A DNA stretch of 64,000 nt from contig NZ_FYEW01000002.1 in assembly GCF_900187375.1 (NCBI RefSeq), forward strand, positions 1,364,001 through 1,428,000, read 5' to 3'. The stretch is from Hymenobacter gelipurpurascens. GTDB taxonomy: Bacteria > Bacteroidota > Bacteroidia > Cytophagales > Hymenobacteraceae. Below the pieces are notes generated by a model, which saw only the letters and a list, made by a program, of their open reading frames with translations, searched no databases and was not told where the DNA came from. Shown here in pieces: positions 1-8,463 of the stretch. The position numbers and the translations under genes were made by a program. Positions within the stretch are counted from its first letter, which is position 1. Every line of letters begins with the position of its first letter.

Positions 1-89
1 AGAAGACAGGTTCGCGGCAAGATACTGGTTGCGTGGCTGCGTATACGAGAATCAGGGCACTACCGCCGTACGACTGATGCCGCGCTTGC
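1..89. other. left edge, no gene assigned
   Basis: Several plus-strand frames are open here; frame 2 stays open to a TAG at 128-130 and could be the tail of a gene that begins outside the window. The piece is too short to recognise, and it would overlap the end of the opposite-strand gene, so no product is proposed. Confidence 0.2.
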
Positions 90-545
90 CTAGCCCCGGC
101 TCACACGACCAAACCACCGCCGGTAGATAGGCCTACGCCAGGCAAACTGCGCCCATATCAGGGGCCGCATTAGCGTATCCAGCAGCCCTAGGCCAGTCCG
201 GTACTCCAGATCTTCGGTGATGTAGGTACCACCACCGGGCGCGGGCCGCAGCAAGTGGCGGTGGCGCCAGAACCGCAAGGGCTTCGGTAGTTGCTGGCCT
301 TCATCCACGAAATAGTAGGTGCCATCCGTCTCCACACCGTGGCCAGTAATGAGGCTGGTCCACAATTGGCGCAAGGGCCCCGCGCCTAGCTCCAGGTGCA
401 CCTCGTCGCCGCGTCGGCAGCCATCGAAGCGCAGCAGACGAAACGGCGGAAACGGCGGGGCAAGGTCCAAAAACAGCTCTCGGGTGAAGCCAGCCCACAC
501 CTGCGCCGGCGGCGCGGCTACGTGGGTACTCATAGTGAAGTACAT
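90..545 (-). CDS. SRPBCC/START-like ligand-binding protein
   Basis: A protein of about 151 residues that looks like the SRPBCC (START/Bet v1-like) superfamily, small cytoplasmic alpha/beta folds with a hydrophobic cavity. Visible signs are the opening strand with the pattern STHVAAPPAQVWAGF, a helix-grip style arrangement, and a C-terminal long helix around LDTLMRPLIWAQFAWRR ending in a basic tail. No substrate can be read from sequence. Three in-frame ATGs (560, 545, 533) are possible; I chose 545 because these proteins usually begin with MYFT-type residues just before the first strand. Neighbours do not suggest a pathway. Confidence 0.6.
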   Translation of the reverse strand: MYFTMSTHVAAPPAQVWAGFTRELFLDLAPPFPPFRLLRFDGCRRGDEVHLELGAGPLRQLWTSLITGHGVETDGTYYFVDEGQQLPKPLRFWRHRHLLRPAPGGGTYITEDLEYRTGLGLLDTLMRPLIWAQFAWRRPIYRRWFGRVSRG

Positions 546-754
546 ATGAGGTAGTACCACCGCGGTAAGCTCTTTGTTCAGCTGGTAGCCGCTGTTGGTC
601 TGGCTCGCTCTTGCTTGTTTAACGAGCCTTGATGCAGGATGGCAAAAGAAGCAACTGGATATTTTCCATTATATCCAATTTTTTGTATATATATTTATAG
701 AACAAGGCTTCCATAACAGGGTGCTCATCAGGTACCGTAATTCTTTATTCTGCC
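546..754. other. AT-rich divergent intergenic region
   Basis: About 200 bases between two divergent genes. The part from roughly 660 to 745 is strongly AT-rich, with a run of Ts followed by alternating TATA around 680-700, a likely place for the promoter of the plus-strand gene at 755. I could not place a convincing -33/-7 pair. The ORF that crosses this region looks spurious. Confidence 0.3.
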
Positions 755-1216
755 ATGAAAAACACGAACACCCTTCTTGGTGCTGGCCTGTTGCTAGCAG
801 GTGCTGTTTACTTGCTGGGCTCACGCAAAAAAGGAAACCCAAAGCCCAAAGGATTCCCCAAAGGGGACTCCGACAAGCGATTTACAGAGGAATTCAACCC
901 CAATGCCGGTCAATCCATTCCCGTCTCGGAGGCAACAAAGCTGGCCAAAAAGTATAAGAAGAAATACAAGGACAACACGAGTTCTAACTACTGCAACATC
1001 GAGGTCATTGAGGCCATCAGACAAACCACCGACTGCTATGGCATCCGGATTTACCGCACCCTGGACGACGAGGGCCTCCACGGCATTGCCATAGTCGGGG
1101 TTGATGAACACGGCGTGGACATCCTCAGCGCCAAAGACAACCTGCCAGTAGCGACGCTGGTAGCCGGCAGCTACGAGAAGTGCCCCTATAATTGCGAAGG
1201 AACCCGTCTCACCTAG
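755..1216 (+). CDS. small membrane-anchored protein of unknown function
   Basis: A 153-residue protein with one N-terminal hydrophobic segment (about residues 6-22, TLLGAGLLLAGAVYLLG) followed at once by a basic stretch SRKKGNPKPK, so the C-terminal 125 residues probably sit in the cytoplasm or are anchored to the membrane. The soluble part contains the pattern GIRIYRTLDDEGLHGIAIVG, which resembles small Bacteroidota proteins of unknown role that share an alpha/beta core with a GxRxYxxxDxxG motif. It has a CPYNC pair near the C-terminus. Base composition is lower in GC than its neighbours. Function is unknown; I am fairly sure it is a real gene because of the start context and residue composition. 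Confidence 0.65.
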   Translation: MKNTNTLLGAGLLLAGAVYLLGSRKKGNPKPKGFPKGDSDKRFTEEFNPNAGQSIPVSEATKLAKKYKKKYKDNTSSNYCNIEVIEAIRQTTDCYGIRIYRTLDDEGLHGIAIVGVDEHGVDILSAKDNLPVATLVAGSYEKCPYNCEGTRLT

Positions 1217-1244
1217 TGAAGTGGATAGCGGCGCTGCTACTGGC

Positions 1245-1907
1245 CTAGAAACGATACGTCAGCGTGGGCGTAAGCGTGACCATCTCCAGTGTAGTGACCG
1301 AAATCAGGTAGTAGCCGCGCGCCCGCAGGCCCAGCCGGAAGTGCGTGTCAATCGGTCGCGAGTACTCCAGACCGGCCACCACCCCAGCTTCCTCGGAGTA
1401 GCTATTGCGGCGGTTAATTTCACTCACAGACAGGTAGCGCCCGGTAGTCAGCGTCTGCGAGGCTGTGGTCATGTAGAGCAGCCCGGCGTGGTATTTCCAG
1501 TTGGATTGCGGGCTGAACTGCCGCTCATACACTGCCTGAAAGGCATTATTGATGTAGCGAATGCGCAAGTCGCTTTCCTGCGCATAGCCATACGGGCCTA
1601 TATACTGGGTGAAGTGAACCGGCTTTGAGTTTACGCTTCGGGTGTACTCCAGCGCCACCGAGCTGCTGGGCGTGAGATGGTAGGCCACTTGTCCGCCGCC
1701 CGCTGTACCGAGGAAGTTGGTACGGATATACTCTCCCGAAAATTCCGTTACCTGCGAAGAGGTGAAGAAGTTGCCATTAATACCATAATGGGCCTGCAGA
1801 GAAAAACGTCCGGAAGCCGGCGCTGTACTTTGGGCACAAACACTACTCGCCACAAGCGTTGCCCAGCCAGCCACGGCAACAGTCCGCAGCCAAAAAGAAG
1901 AAGTCAT
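1245..1907 (-). CDS. outer-membrane beta-barrel-like protein
   Basis: A 220-residue secreted protein. Residues 1-25 form a signal peptide ending near SVCAQS. The mature part alternates polar and aromatic residues in strand-sized blocks and ends in LTYRF, an aromatic C-terminus typical of outer-membrane barrels that use the BAM signal. It most resembles the small porin-like or OmpW/OmpA-barrel-sized proteins of Bacteroidota. No ligand is evident. It converges with the gene at 755, the two stops being about 30 bases apart. Confidence 0.6.
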   Translation of the reverse strand: MTSSFWLRTVAVAGWATLVASSVCAQSTAPASGRFSLQAHYGINGNFFTSSQVTEFSGEYIRTNFLGTAGGGQVAYHLTPSSSVALEYTRSVNSKPVHFTQYIGPYGYAQESDLRIRYINNAFQAVYERQFSPQSNWKYHAGLLYMTTASQTLTTGRYLSVSEINRRNSYSEEAGVVAGLEYSRPIDTHFRLGLRARGYYLISVTTLEMVTLTPTLTYRF

Positions 1908-1985
1908 AGAACACCAGGAATAGGAAATTGGTAATATATCCCTAAACTACTATTCTTCCTGCATAACCCAGCGCCCGTTAGTGGC

Positions 1986-2192
1986 CTACTGCGGCATAAA
2001 CCAGTGCACATACCCGCAATTATCGCAGGTGTAGGCCACTGCCGTGGGGTCGAACCAGTCCGATTGGAACAGTTCTGCCGGATCTAGCCGAATGTGCCGC
2101 CGCCAGAATCGGTTGTGCCGGCAGATTACGCAGTATAGTACTTGCCCCTTTATTTCAACTCCCACAGGCTTGGGAGCATCAAATAAACCCAT
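1986..2192 (-). CDS. small zinc-ribbon protein
   Basis: A 68-residue protein with two CxxC-type knuckles, CVIC near residue 21 and CDNC near residue 57, spaced as in a zinc ribbon. The second half (FDPTAVAYTCDNCGYVHWF) resembles small zinc-ribbon proteins of unknown role found across Bacteroidota. It lies just downstream of nothing obvious on its own strand and 47 bases from the end of the helicase gene, with which it could not be co-transcribed first, since it is downstream of it. A nucleic-acid or metal-binding role is inference only. Confidence 0.55.
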   Translation of the reverse strand: MGLFDAPKPVGVEIKGQVLYCVICRHNRFWRRHIRLDPAELFQSDWFDPTAVAYTCDNCGYVHWFMPQ

Positions 2193-2238
2193 CTAGAATA
2201 GAATAACTTGGATAGTAAGGAACGGCTAAGATAGTCAC

Positions 2239-5211
2239 CTATCCCAGCAACTCCTCAATATCTTCCTTGGTTAGGCTTTTGATGATGGCCTCGTCGGTGG
2301 TTATTAGGTCCGTGACGAGTTGAATTTTCTTGTTCTGCAGGGCCAGGATTTTCTCCTCTACTGTATTCTGCGTGATGAACTTATAGGTAAATACCGTGCG
2401 CTGCTGCCCGATGCGGTGGGCGCGGTCTACGGCCTGGGCCTCAACGGCGGGGTTCCACCACGGGTCGAGGATGAACACGTAGTCGGCGGCGGTGAGGTTG
2501 AGGCCTACGCCGCCCGCTTTCAGCGAAATCAGAAACACGCGCAGCTCCTCGGTTTTCTGGAAGCGCGCTACCTCCTTGTGCCGGTCTCGGGTGTTGCCAT
2601 CGAGGTAGGCGTACTCAATCTGGCGCTCATCCAGGGAAGCCCGCACAATATCCAGGTGCTTCACAAACTGACTAAATATCAGCACCTTATGCCCCTCCGA
2701 TACTACGCTCTTAATCATCCGGATTACCTCGCGCAGCTTCCCCGATTCGTGGGTATAGTCGGCGTCGGCCATGCGGGGGTGGTTGGCAATCTGGCGCAGC
2801 TTGGTCAGGCCCTGCAGCAGCATAAACTGGGTGCTGGCCGTGCCGTGCTCCTCAATGCTCTGCAGAATCTTGTTGCGGTAGAAGCTCTTGGTTTCCTCGT
2901 AGCAGTGCTGCTGCTCCTCCGTCATGGGGCAGTAGCTCAGGTTCTCGATTTTCTCGGGCAGCTCCGTGGCCACCTGGGCCTTGTGGCGGCGCAGAATAAA
3001 GGGCTTGATGAGGGCATGCAGACGCTTCGTCTTGGCTTCATCCTTCCCTTTCTCAATAGGCTTCAGGAATTCCTTTCGGAAAAACGACTGCGACCCGAGT
3101 AGGCCAGGGTTGATGAACGACATCTGCGACCAGAGGTCCATGGTGCTGTTTTCCACGGGCGTACCCGTCAGAATCAGGCGGTGGCGCGAGTGTAGGCCAC
3201 GCACGGCCTGCGAGGTAGTGGAGCTGGGGTTCTTGATGGCCTGCGACTCATCCAGAATCACATAGTCGAACTTGTAGCTTTTCAGCAGTTCGGCATCCAG
3301 GCGCACAATGCCGTAGCTGGTCAGCACCACATCGTAGTCCGCGAACTGCTCCACGTTTTTGTCGCGGTAAGTGCCCGTGTAGATGAGCAGCCGTAGGCCA
3401 GGCGTAAACTTAAAGGCCTCACTCATCCAGTTATATACCAGCGAAGTAGGCATTACTAGCAACGACGCCGCACCTTTGGCCGCCCCGCTTTCTTTACGCT
3501 GCAGCAGCAAGGCCAGCGTCTGGATGGTTTTGCCCAGGCCCATATCATCGGCTAGGCAGCCCCCGAAGTGATAATCCTGCACAAAGTGCAGCCAATTGTA
3601 GCCAGCCTTCTGGTAAGGCCGCAGCTGCCCCCGGAAGCCCACCGGCATGGGCTTGTCTTCCACGGTTTCAAACTCGCGCAACTTTTCCAGCTTCCTGCTC
3701 ATCATCACGGTAGCAAGGTTGCCATTCTGCAGATCTGACACCAGCGCCAGATGGTGCTTGCGCAACATAAGCGTGTGATGGTGCTCCTCGCTGAAGGCAA
3801 ACAGCTCCAGATATTGCGCAAACCACTCTTCCGGAATGATGGCAATCTGCCCATTCGGCAGCCGGAACTCGTGGCGCTTGTTGAGGATGTATGGGCGCAA
3901 CCGAATGAAGGGAATTTCAAACTCCCCAAACTGCACCGTGCCGTGCACATCAAACCAGTCGTTGGTTTCCGTGATGCCTACCTGCACCGTAATGGCCCCG
4001 ATGAAGTAGTCCTTCCCCGAGGTGGTTCCCTGCTGCACCGTGAAGCCCAGGCGCACCAGCTCATCGGCGTGGTTGTGGAGCCAGCGGAAAGCAGTGGCCT
4101 TTTCTAACACGGCGCGCCCGTTGCGCACTTCCAGGGCCCGGTCGTGCAGCTCCCCAATGATTTCCTGCTCCCGGTCGAGGTTGCGGATGAGGCGGTGGAA
4201 GATATAGCTGTCGTCCTGCTTCTCCAGCTTCACGCACACGCGCTTATCGTAGCCGGTGTGCACGGTATGGTCGCCGTAACGGAAGGAAAGGTCGAAGTGA
4301 ATGTGGTCGGAAACGGTAGATTCTGCTGTGGCTGTAGCTACCGCAGCACGACGTGCTGGAGCCACCGGAGTGCGGCTCACGCTGGGCTCCAGCGTCATGA
4401 CGGTGGCGCCCGGAGCATCCGAAAACGTTAGCTGTGGCCTAGCCACGTAACGCTCCGAGCGGATATCGAAGCCGCGGGCATGCACATCAAACGATTCCAC
4501 CAGCGGTGCCACAAAGCGCTGGAAGTAGCTGTCTTCTACCTGCCGCGGAATAACAATGAACTTCTTGTTCAGGAAGGGCTTCAGCTTCTTGCCATCTACC
4601 TCCTTATGGAAGTTGTGCAGCACATCACCCAGCAACAGCCAGGCGGGTTGTTCACTGATTATAACTGCGTTCTTGTATTGAAAATCGAGTTTCTGCCCCT
4701 GATACTGTATAGTAGGAAAGTAGTGCGTGCTATCCTCGTTGCGCCGGAAATGGAACAATACCGACGCCGGCTCTGGTGCTACGCTTATTTCGCGCCAGGT
4801 GGGCTCACCATCTTTGCCCGTTATAAATACCAGCTTGCCCTGGAGCCGCTCCAGAATCTGGCCCATGCGCTCCTGCACAAACTGACCGATGGTTTCCTGT
4901 AGTCCTTTATCGCCTTTTTCGGCGTCGTAAATCTTTAGAAAGAACTCTGCTGGTGTCGCTTTTTTCGGCCAAAACTCCTTGATAACTGCATCCTGCTGCA
5001 CCTGATCGGTAAGGGCAATTAGCTCAAAATCAATTTCATCCAGGCCATCGGCAAATTCTGGCGCATTTTTAGCGGATACTGTTTGATGCTGAAGCGTGAG
5101 CTGCCCGCGCTGGTTGCGCTGCACTACATACGACTCAAACAGGTACCCTAAATACTCATGCTCGAGTAAAGAGTAGACGATTTGAAAAGGCTGTGAAGTC
5201 GAAACCTTCAT
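2239..5211 (-). CDS. SNF2-family DEAD/DEAH-box helicase
   Basis: A 990-residue Swi2/Snf2 ATPase, a DNA translocase that remodels protein-DNA or RNA polymerase-DNA complexes. The C-terminal half carries all helicase motifs in order: Walker A DDMGLGKTIQTL (about residue 556), DESQ as Walker B (about 654), LTGTPVENS (motif III), then FSQFVKHLDI, the motif V region LKAGGVGLNLTAADYV and motif VI HRIGQQRT. The N-terminal 500 residues are the uncharacterised extension common in bacterial SNF2 proteins, without a visible SWIM zinc finger. The ATG at 5211 is the first in frame and is followed by KVSTSQPFQIVY. It stands alone, with a 330-base gap upstream. Confidence 0.93.
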   Translation of the reverse strand: MKVSTSQPFQIVYSLLEHEYLGYLFESYVVQRNQRGQLTLQHQTVSAKNAPEFADGLDEIDFELIALTDQVQQDAVIKEFWPKKATPAEFFLKIYDAEKGDKGLQETIGQFVQERMGQILERLQGKLVFITGKDGEPTWREISVAPEPASVLFHFRRNEDSTHYFPTIQYQGQKLDFQYKNAVIISEQPAWLLLGDVLHNFHKEVDGKKLKPFLNKKFIVIPRQVEDSYFQRFVAPLVESFDVHARGFDIRSERYVARPQLTFSDAPGATVMTLEPSVSRTPVAPARRAAVATATAESTVSDHIHFDLSFRYGDHTVHTGYDKRVCVKLEKQDDSYIFHRLIRNLDREQEIIGELHDRALEVRNGRAVLEKATAFRWLHNHADELVRLGFTVQQGTTSGKDYFIGAITVQVGITETNDWFDVHGTVQFGEFEIPFIRLRPYILNKRHEFRLPNGQIAIIPEEWFAQYLELFAFSEEHHHTLMLRKHHLALVSDLQNGNLATVMMSRKLEKLREFETVEDKPMPVGFRGQLRPYQKAGYNWLHFVQDYHFGGCLADDMGLGKTIQTLALLLQRKESGAAKGAASLLVMPTSLVYNWMSEAFKFTPGLRLLIYTGTYRDKNVEQFADYDVVLTSYGIVRLDAELLKSYKFDYVILDESQAIKNPSSTTSQAVRGLHSRHRLILTGTPVENSTMDLWSQMSFINPGLLGSQSFFRKEFLKPIEKGKDEAKTKRLHALIKPFILRRHKAQVATELPEKIENLSYCPMTEEQQHCYEETKSFYRNKILQSIEEHGTASTQFMLLQGLTKLRQIANHPRMADADYTHESGKLREVIRMIKSVVSEGHKVLIFSQFVKHLDIVRASLDERQIEYAYLDGNTRDRHKEVARFQKTEELRVFLISLKAGGVGLNLTAADYVFILDPWWNPAVEAQAVDRAHRIGQQRTVFTYKFITQNTVEEKILALQNKKIQLVTDLITTDEAIIKSLTKEDIEELLG

Positions 5212-5545
5212 AGTCGGCGGCTAAAGGGCGGCAATGGAAGTAATAATAATCGCTAAATAGCCGATTTTTTCACGAATAGTAAAATACATTCCAAGAATAG
5301 TTACATTATCCAGACCAACTACCTCTCAAGGCAGCCTAACACACCTTGTGAGTAGACGAAGATAAACGCCTTTCTTAGGTAAAATCACATCAACCCGAAA
5401 GGTTTCTATAAAAACCGAGAGGGCACACAGATGTTTTTGCCTGAATTATAGACACTTATACCTAAATGCGCTCCTCTTTAGGAATTGTCTTAAGTGATGG
5501 TGCGCTCGTAGAGCTCAACCGTTATAGCTCAACCGTAACCTAGGC
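5212..5545. other. intergenic gap with a short direct repeat
   Basis: About 330 bases between the helicase start and the end of the permease gene. It is AT-rich near 5240-5300, where the helicase promoter should lie, and it contains a 14-base direct repeat (AGCTCAACCGTTAT then AGCTCAACCGTAAC) at 5512-5540. I see no gene, RNA or clear terminator. Confidence 0.4.
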
Positions 5546-6775
5546 CTATAGGTTATCTCTCACATCCAAATGTGAAGCGTTCAGGGCTGGTCGGATAGAG
5601 ACGGAGATGGTAATAATAATGATAGCAATAGCGGTCAGGGCGATATCGGCCGCCTGCATCTTCACAGGGTAAGAATCGACTACGCTAGTAGCCATACCCA
5701 TGCTCACCAGGCCAAAAGTCTGCTGGGCCCAGCATATGCTCACGCCTAGCACTAGGCCAGTTATGGCCCCCACTAAGGCTACAATGGCGCCTTCAAACAG
5801 GAAGATGTTGCGCACCGTACGGGTGCTGGCACCCATGGCCATGAGCACGGCAATATCCTTGCGCTTGTCAATCACAAGCATCGACAGCGAAAAGAAGATA
5901 TTGAGGGAGGCAATGAGCAAAATGAAGGCGAACGTGATGAACACGAACATCTTTTCTACTTTGATGGCCTTCAGTAAGCTCACGTGCTGCTCATCCGAAT
6001 CAAGCACTTTGAAGCCGGAGCCCAGCTGCTTCTTTAGCGCTCCTTTTACGTCACTGACGCTGTTGCCTTTGCGCACTTTCACCTCCAGGGAGGTGCGCCG
6101 GTTGCCGTATTTCAGCAGTTCCTGCGCAAAGTCAAGCGGCACATAGATGTAGCTGTCATCAATGTGCTGCTCAATCAAGAAAACGCCACCAGCCAGAATA
6201 CTTTGCTCATTGAAAGCCGTTTCGGGGTTCATCGACAGCGCTTTCTTACCCGTGTTGTTGGGGTACAGCAGGCGCATAGGAGAGAAACGGTTGTTGAGCG
6301 TGATGCTCAATTCGTGCTGCACGCCCGCACCCAGCAGGGCATAGCTGGCGCCGTCGCGGTGCAGGCGGTGGTCGCCATCCACAATGGCCGAATCGATGTT
6401 GCTTTGGTAGTGGTAGTTATCGGAAACGCCTTTCATCTTGACCACCATCTGGCGGTCGTGGTACTGGAGCAGGGCGTTGTCCTCAATGACTTGGGTAACC
6501 AGGGCCACTCCGCGCGTAGTGGTCAGGCGCGTGAGCAGCGGGGCCTTTACCTCAAACGACTTTCCCTCCACAGCCGTCACAACCAAATCGGGGTCAGACT
6601 TGCCGTAAAGACTGCGCACCAGATCCTCCAGCCCATTGAACACGGACAGCACGATGATCAACGCCATAGTGCCCACCGCCACGCCAATCATGGAGATGTT
6701 CGATATGATGCTGATAATGTTGCGCTTCTTCTTCGAGAGAAAATAACGCCGGGCAATGAGCAAGGGTACGTTCAC
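5546..6775 (-). CDS. LolC/LolE-type ABC transporter permease
   Basis: A 409-residue inner-membrane permease of the FtsX/MacB superfamily, closest in layout to LolC/LolE, which release lipoproteins from the inner membrane for transport to the outer membrane. It has one TM segment at residues 18-45 (IISIISNISMIGVAVGTMAL), a large periplasmic domain up to about residue 275, then three TM segments (about 278-300, 328-350, 375-400). The start is a GTG at 6775 giving MNVPLLIARRYF, the usual LolC/E opening. The partner ATPase LolD is not in this window. Role in lipoprotein release is inferred from family. Confidence 0.85.
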   Translation of the reverse strand: MNVPLLIARRYFLSKKKRNIISIISNISMIGVAVGTMALIIVLSVFNGLEDLVRSLYGKSDPDLVVTAVEGKSFEVKAPLLTRLTTTRGVALVTQVIEDNALLQYHDRQMVVKMKGVSDNYHYQSNIDSAIVDGDHRLHRDGASYALLGAGVQHELSITLNNRFSPMRLLYPNNTGKKALSMNPETAFNEQSILAGGVFLIEQHIDDSYIYVPLDFAQELLKYGNRRTSLEVKVRKGNSVSDVKGALKKQLGSGFKVLDSDEQHVSLLKAIKVEKMFVFITFAFILLIASLNIFFSLSMLVIDKRKDIAVLMAMGASTRTVRNIFLFEGAIVALVGAITGLVLGVSICWAQQTFGLVSMGMATSVVDSYPVKMQAADIALTAIAIIIITISVSIRPALNASHLDVRDNL

Positions 6776-6873
6776 GTGCGGGGCGCGGAGAGGCGGAGCT
6801 GGTGAAAAGGCGGAATACGACTAAATAGGACTCAACTAGACTGGACCAAGATACGCCGCCAAACGCAAAAGGT

Positions 6874-7683
6874 CTATTTCCAGGCTTTCACGATGAGGCC
6901 CGTGCCGGAGTCGTGCTTGGTATTGGCATCGAACCAGTTCAGCAACAGGCAGAACGGAAACGTAACCAGATAATAGAAGGGCAGCAGCACGAAAAACCAT
7001 TTGGAGTAGCCAAGCATGAGGATAGGGTACTTCATGCTAAGGCGCCACGAAACCTGGCCGGGCTCACCATAGCTGTACTGCGCCTCAATGCGCTCAAAGC
7101 CGGCCGTACGGAGCTTCTGCTGAATCTCGTGGATGTTGTAGCCATCGCGCACGTGCTCCTCAATGAAGCTGGTTTCGCCATCGGCGTGCACATCGGAGCC
7201 GCCCTGGTCAGAGGGGGTGGAAATGAGCAGCATGCCGCCATCCTTGAGGGAGGCGTGAATGTTACGAAACACTTCCACATCTTCCAGAATGTGCTCCATT
7301 ACATCCACGGACAGGGCCAGATCGAAGGTGTTGGGCTGCTGATACAGCACCAGATCCTGCACGGCAAACTGGGCGTTGGTGCGGCCTATCTGCCGGAAGA
7401 AGCGGTTGGAGTCGGCCACCTGCTCGTCCTTCACATCTACGGCCAGAATTTCCCACTTCTTGCTCAGGCCCGACATCCAGTAGGTGTACTGTCCGTAGCC
7501 GGAACCAGCGTCGAGGATGCTTATGGCTTCCTCAGTGCGGCCTTTCGACCACTTCCGCAACTCGCGGTGCACGTGCCAAGTGCGGAGCAGCAACAAATCC
7601 AGCAGATGATAGAAGATGCGCCGCAACAGCGGAGTGCGGTTGAAGACTTCGCCGAGCGACTTCTTAATCGGGTCGTAGTACAA
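6874..7683 (-). CDS. class I SAM-dependent methyltransferase
   Basis: A 269-residue methyltransferase. The SAM-binding motif I is LDAGSGYGQYTYWM near residue 56; the acidic end of strand 2 is AVDVKD, and motif IV is LALSVDVMEHI. A hydrophobic C-terminal segment (about residues 225-250, WFFVLLPFYYLVTFPFCLLL) suggests it is held at the membrane, so a lipid, sterol-like or cell-surface substrate is possible. The only available start is a TTG at 7683, which gives MYYDPIKKSLG. It follows rbfA on the same strand, separated by a hairpin repeat. Confidence 0.8.
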   Translation of the reverse strand: MYYDPIKKSLGEVFNRTPLLRRIFYHLLDLLLLRTWHVHRELRKWSKGRTEEAISILDAGSGYGQYTYWMSGLSKKWEILAVDVKDEQVADSNRFFRQIGRTNAQFAVQDLVLYQQPNTFDLALSVDVMEHILEDVEVFRNIHASLKDGGMLLISTPSDQGGSDVHADGETSFIEEHVRDGYNIHEIQQKLRTAGFERIEAQYSYGEPGQVSWRLSMKYPILMLGYSKWFFVLLPFYYLVTFPFCLLLNWFDANTKHDSGTGLIVKAWK

Positions 7684-7686
7684 GGA

Positions 7687-7800
7687 GGTGAAATTGTGAG
7701 TTTGTGAAGTTGTGAAGTTGTGGATTGATGAAGTGTAGAGAGGAAGTTCAGCACACTGGCTTACTGGCCTTTCGCAACTTCACAAACTCACAAGTTCACC
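7687..7800. repeat. period-8 GTGAA/TTCAC intergenic hairpin (locus A)
   Basis: Two 30-base arms, 7687-7716 and 7771-7800, are reverse complements at 28 of 30 positions. Each arm is built from degenerate 8-base steps with core TTCAC (GTGAA on the other strand). The hairpin fills the gap between rbfA and the methyltransferase: one arm ends 3 bases from the TTG start, the other lies 4 bases from the rbfA stop. Confidence 0.75.
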
Positions 7801-7804
7801 TTAG

Positions 7805-8239
7805 CTACTCGTCTTCGTCGGCGAACAGCTTGGGACGCTGGGGCTTTTGGCCGTCGGTGTCGGTATCGGACTCGCCTTCGGCGGGGGCCGGCGGAATGTG
7901 CAGGTCGCCGAACACTTTGTCCATGTGGGCCGCGTAGGCCGCCGAGTCATCAATGAAGAACTGCAGGTCGGGCACAATGCGCAGCTGCTTGCCTACACGC
8001 TTGGCCAGGGCCTGCCGAATCACCTTTACGTTATCCTCTACCAATACCTGCTGGGCCTGGGCATCTTTGGCCAATAGCAGGCTCAGGTACACGCGGGCCA
8101 CGCCTAAGTCGGGCGAAACGCGCACCAGGCTAATGCCCGGTGGTAAGCCCGGGAACAAGTGCGGGAGGTCGCGCTGAAATACGGCGGCCAGTTCCTGCTG
8201 GAGCAGGCTGGCTACTTTTTGCTGTCGTTTGCTTTCCAT
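7805..8239 (-). CDS. rbfA: 30S ribosome-binding factor RbfA
   Basis: A 144-residue RbfA, the KH-fold protein that binds the immature 30S subunit and helps finish 16S rRNA 5'-end maturation. The family pattern is clear: ESKRQQKVASLLQQELAAVF at the N-terminus, then LVRVSPDLGVARVYLSL, and the helix RQALAKRVGKQLRIVPDLQFFIDDS. The C-terminal 25 residues are an acidic low-complexity tail. The ATG at 8239 is chosen over the TTG at 8251 because that TTG is part of a -7 promoter box (TATCTTTG, 8249-8256) only 9 bases upstream of the ATG. Confidence 0.93.
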   Translation of the reverse strand: MESKRQQKVASLLQQELAAVFQRDLPHLFPGLPPGISLVRVSPDLGVARVYLSLLLAKDAQAQQVLVEDNVKVIRQALAKRVGKQLRIVPDLQFFIDDSAAYAAHMDKVFGDLHIPPAPAEGESDTDTDGQKPQRPKLFADEDE

Positions 8240-8248
8240 AAGAATCCG

Positions 8249-8256
8249 CAAAGATA
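8249..8256 (-). promoter_or_regulatory. -7 box TATCTTTG of rbfA
   Basis: An exact match to the Bacteroidota -7 consensus TAnnTTTG on the minus strand, with 9 bases between it and the rbfA ATG. Transcription starting about 7 bases downstream would leave almost no leader. I did not find a clean -33 TTG. Confidence 0.5.
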
Positions 8257-8376
8257 GGAAGTTAGGGGCTTGGCAGCGCAGGAAGTTGGCGGAAGGAAGT
8301 TGCGACAGACTGGCCTAGGAGCAGCCACGAGCAAAACCTCCGCGATAAGGCTGGTCGTGCTGGTGGCCTAGGCGGT

Positions 8377-8384
8377 TATCTTTG
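8377..8384 (+). promoter_or_regulatory. possible -7 box TATCTTTG
   Basis: A TAnnTTTG match about 80 bases upstream of the TTG start at 8464, directly after a GTGGCCTAGG word. No good -33 element is visible, so this is tentative. Confidence 0.3.
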
Positions 8385-8463
8385 CCTTGTTCTGGCTGGG
8401 CCAAGGTGGCCTAGGCCACCTTTAGCCCGGCCCACTCACGTCTCTTTTTAGCTTCGATCTTCC

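Noticed and set aside
595..957. Plus-strand ORF starting in the gap before the 755 gene
   Set aside because: It overlaps the better-supported 755-1216 gene in another frame and reads through AT-rich promoter-like sequence.
2320..3102. Long plus-strand ORF of 260 residues inside the helicase gene
   Set aside because: It lies opposite a clear SNF2 helicase with all motifs, has Leu/Val/Gln-heavy composition of an antisense frame, and no domain is seen.
5261..5305. Promoter for the helicase gene from TTG and TATTCGTG
   Set aside because: The two elements are about 10 bases apart, far short of the 19-21 needed, and the -7 match is poor.
6164..6805. Plus-strand ORF of 213 residues opposite the LolC/E-type permease
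   Set aside because: Opposite a permease with TM segments in the right places; composition (His, Arg, Val rich) matches antisense artefacts.
7687..7800. Hairpin of locus A as a CRISPR-like or tandem-repeat array
   Set aside because: There are two inverted arms and no evenly spaced repeats with unique spacers, so it is a hairpin and not an array.
8405..8420. GGTGGCCTAGGCCACC as a single operator for the gene at 8464
   Set aside because: The same word occurs about 100 times in the window, inside genes too, so it cannot be a gene-specific operator on this evidence.
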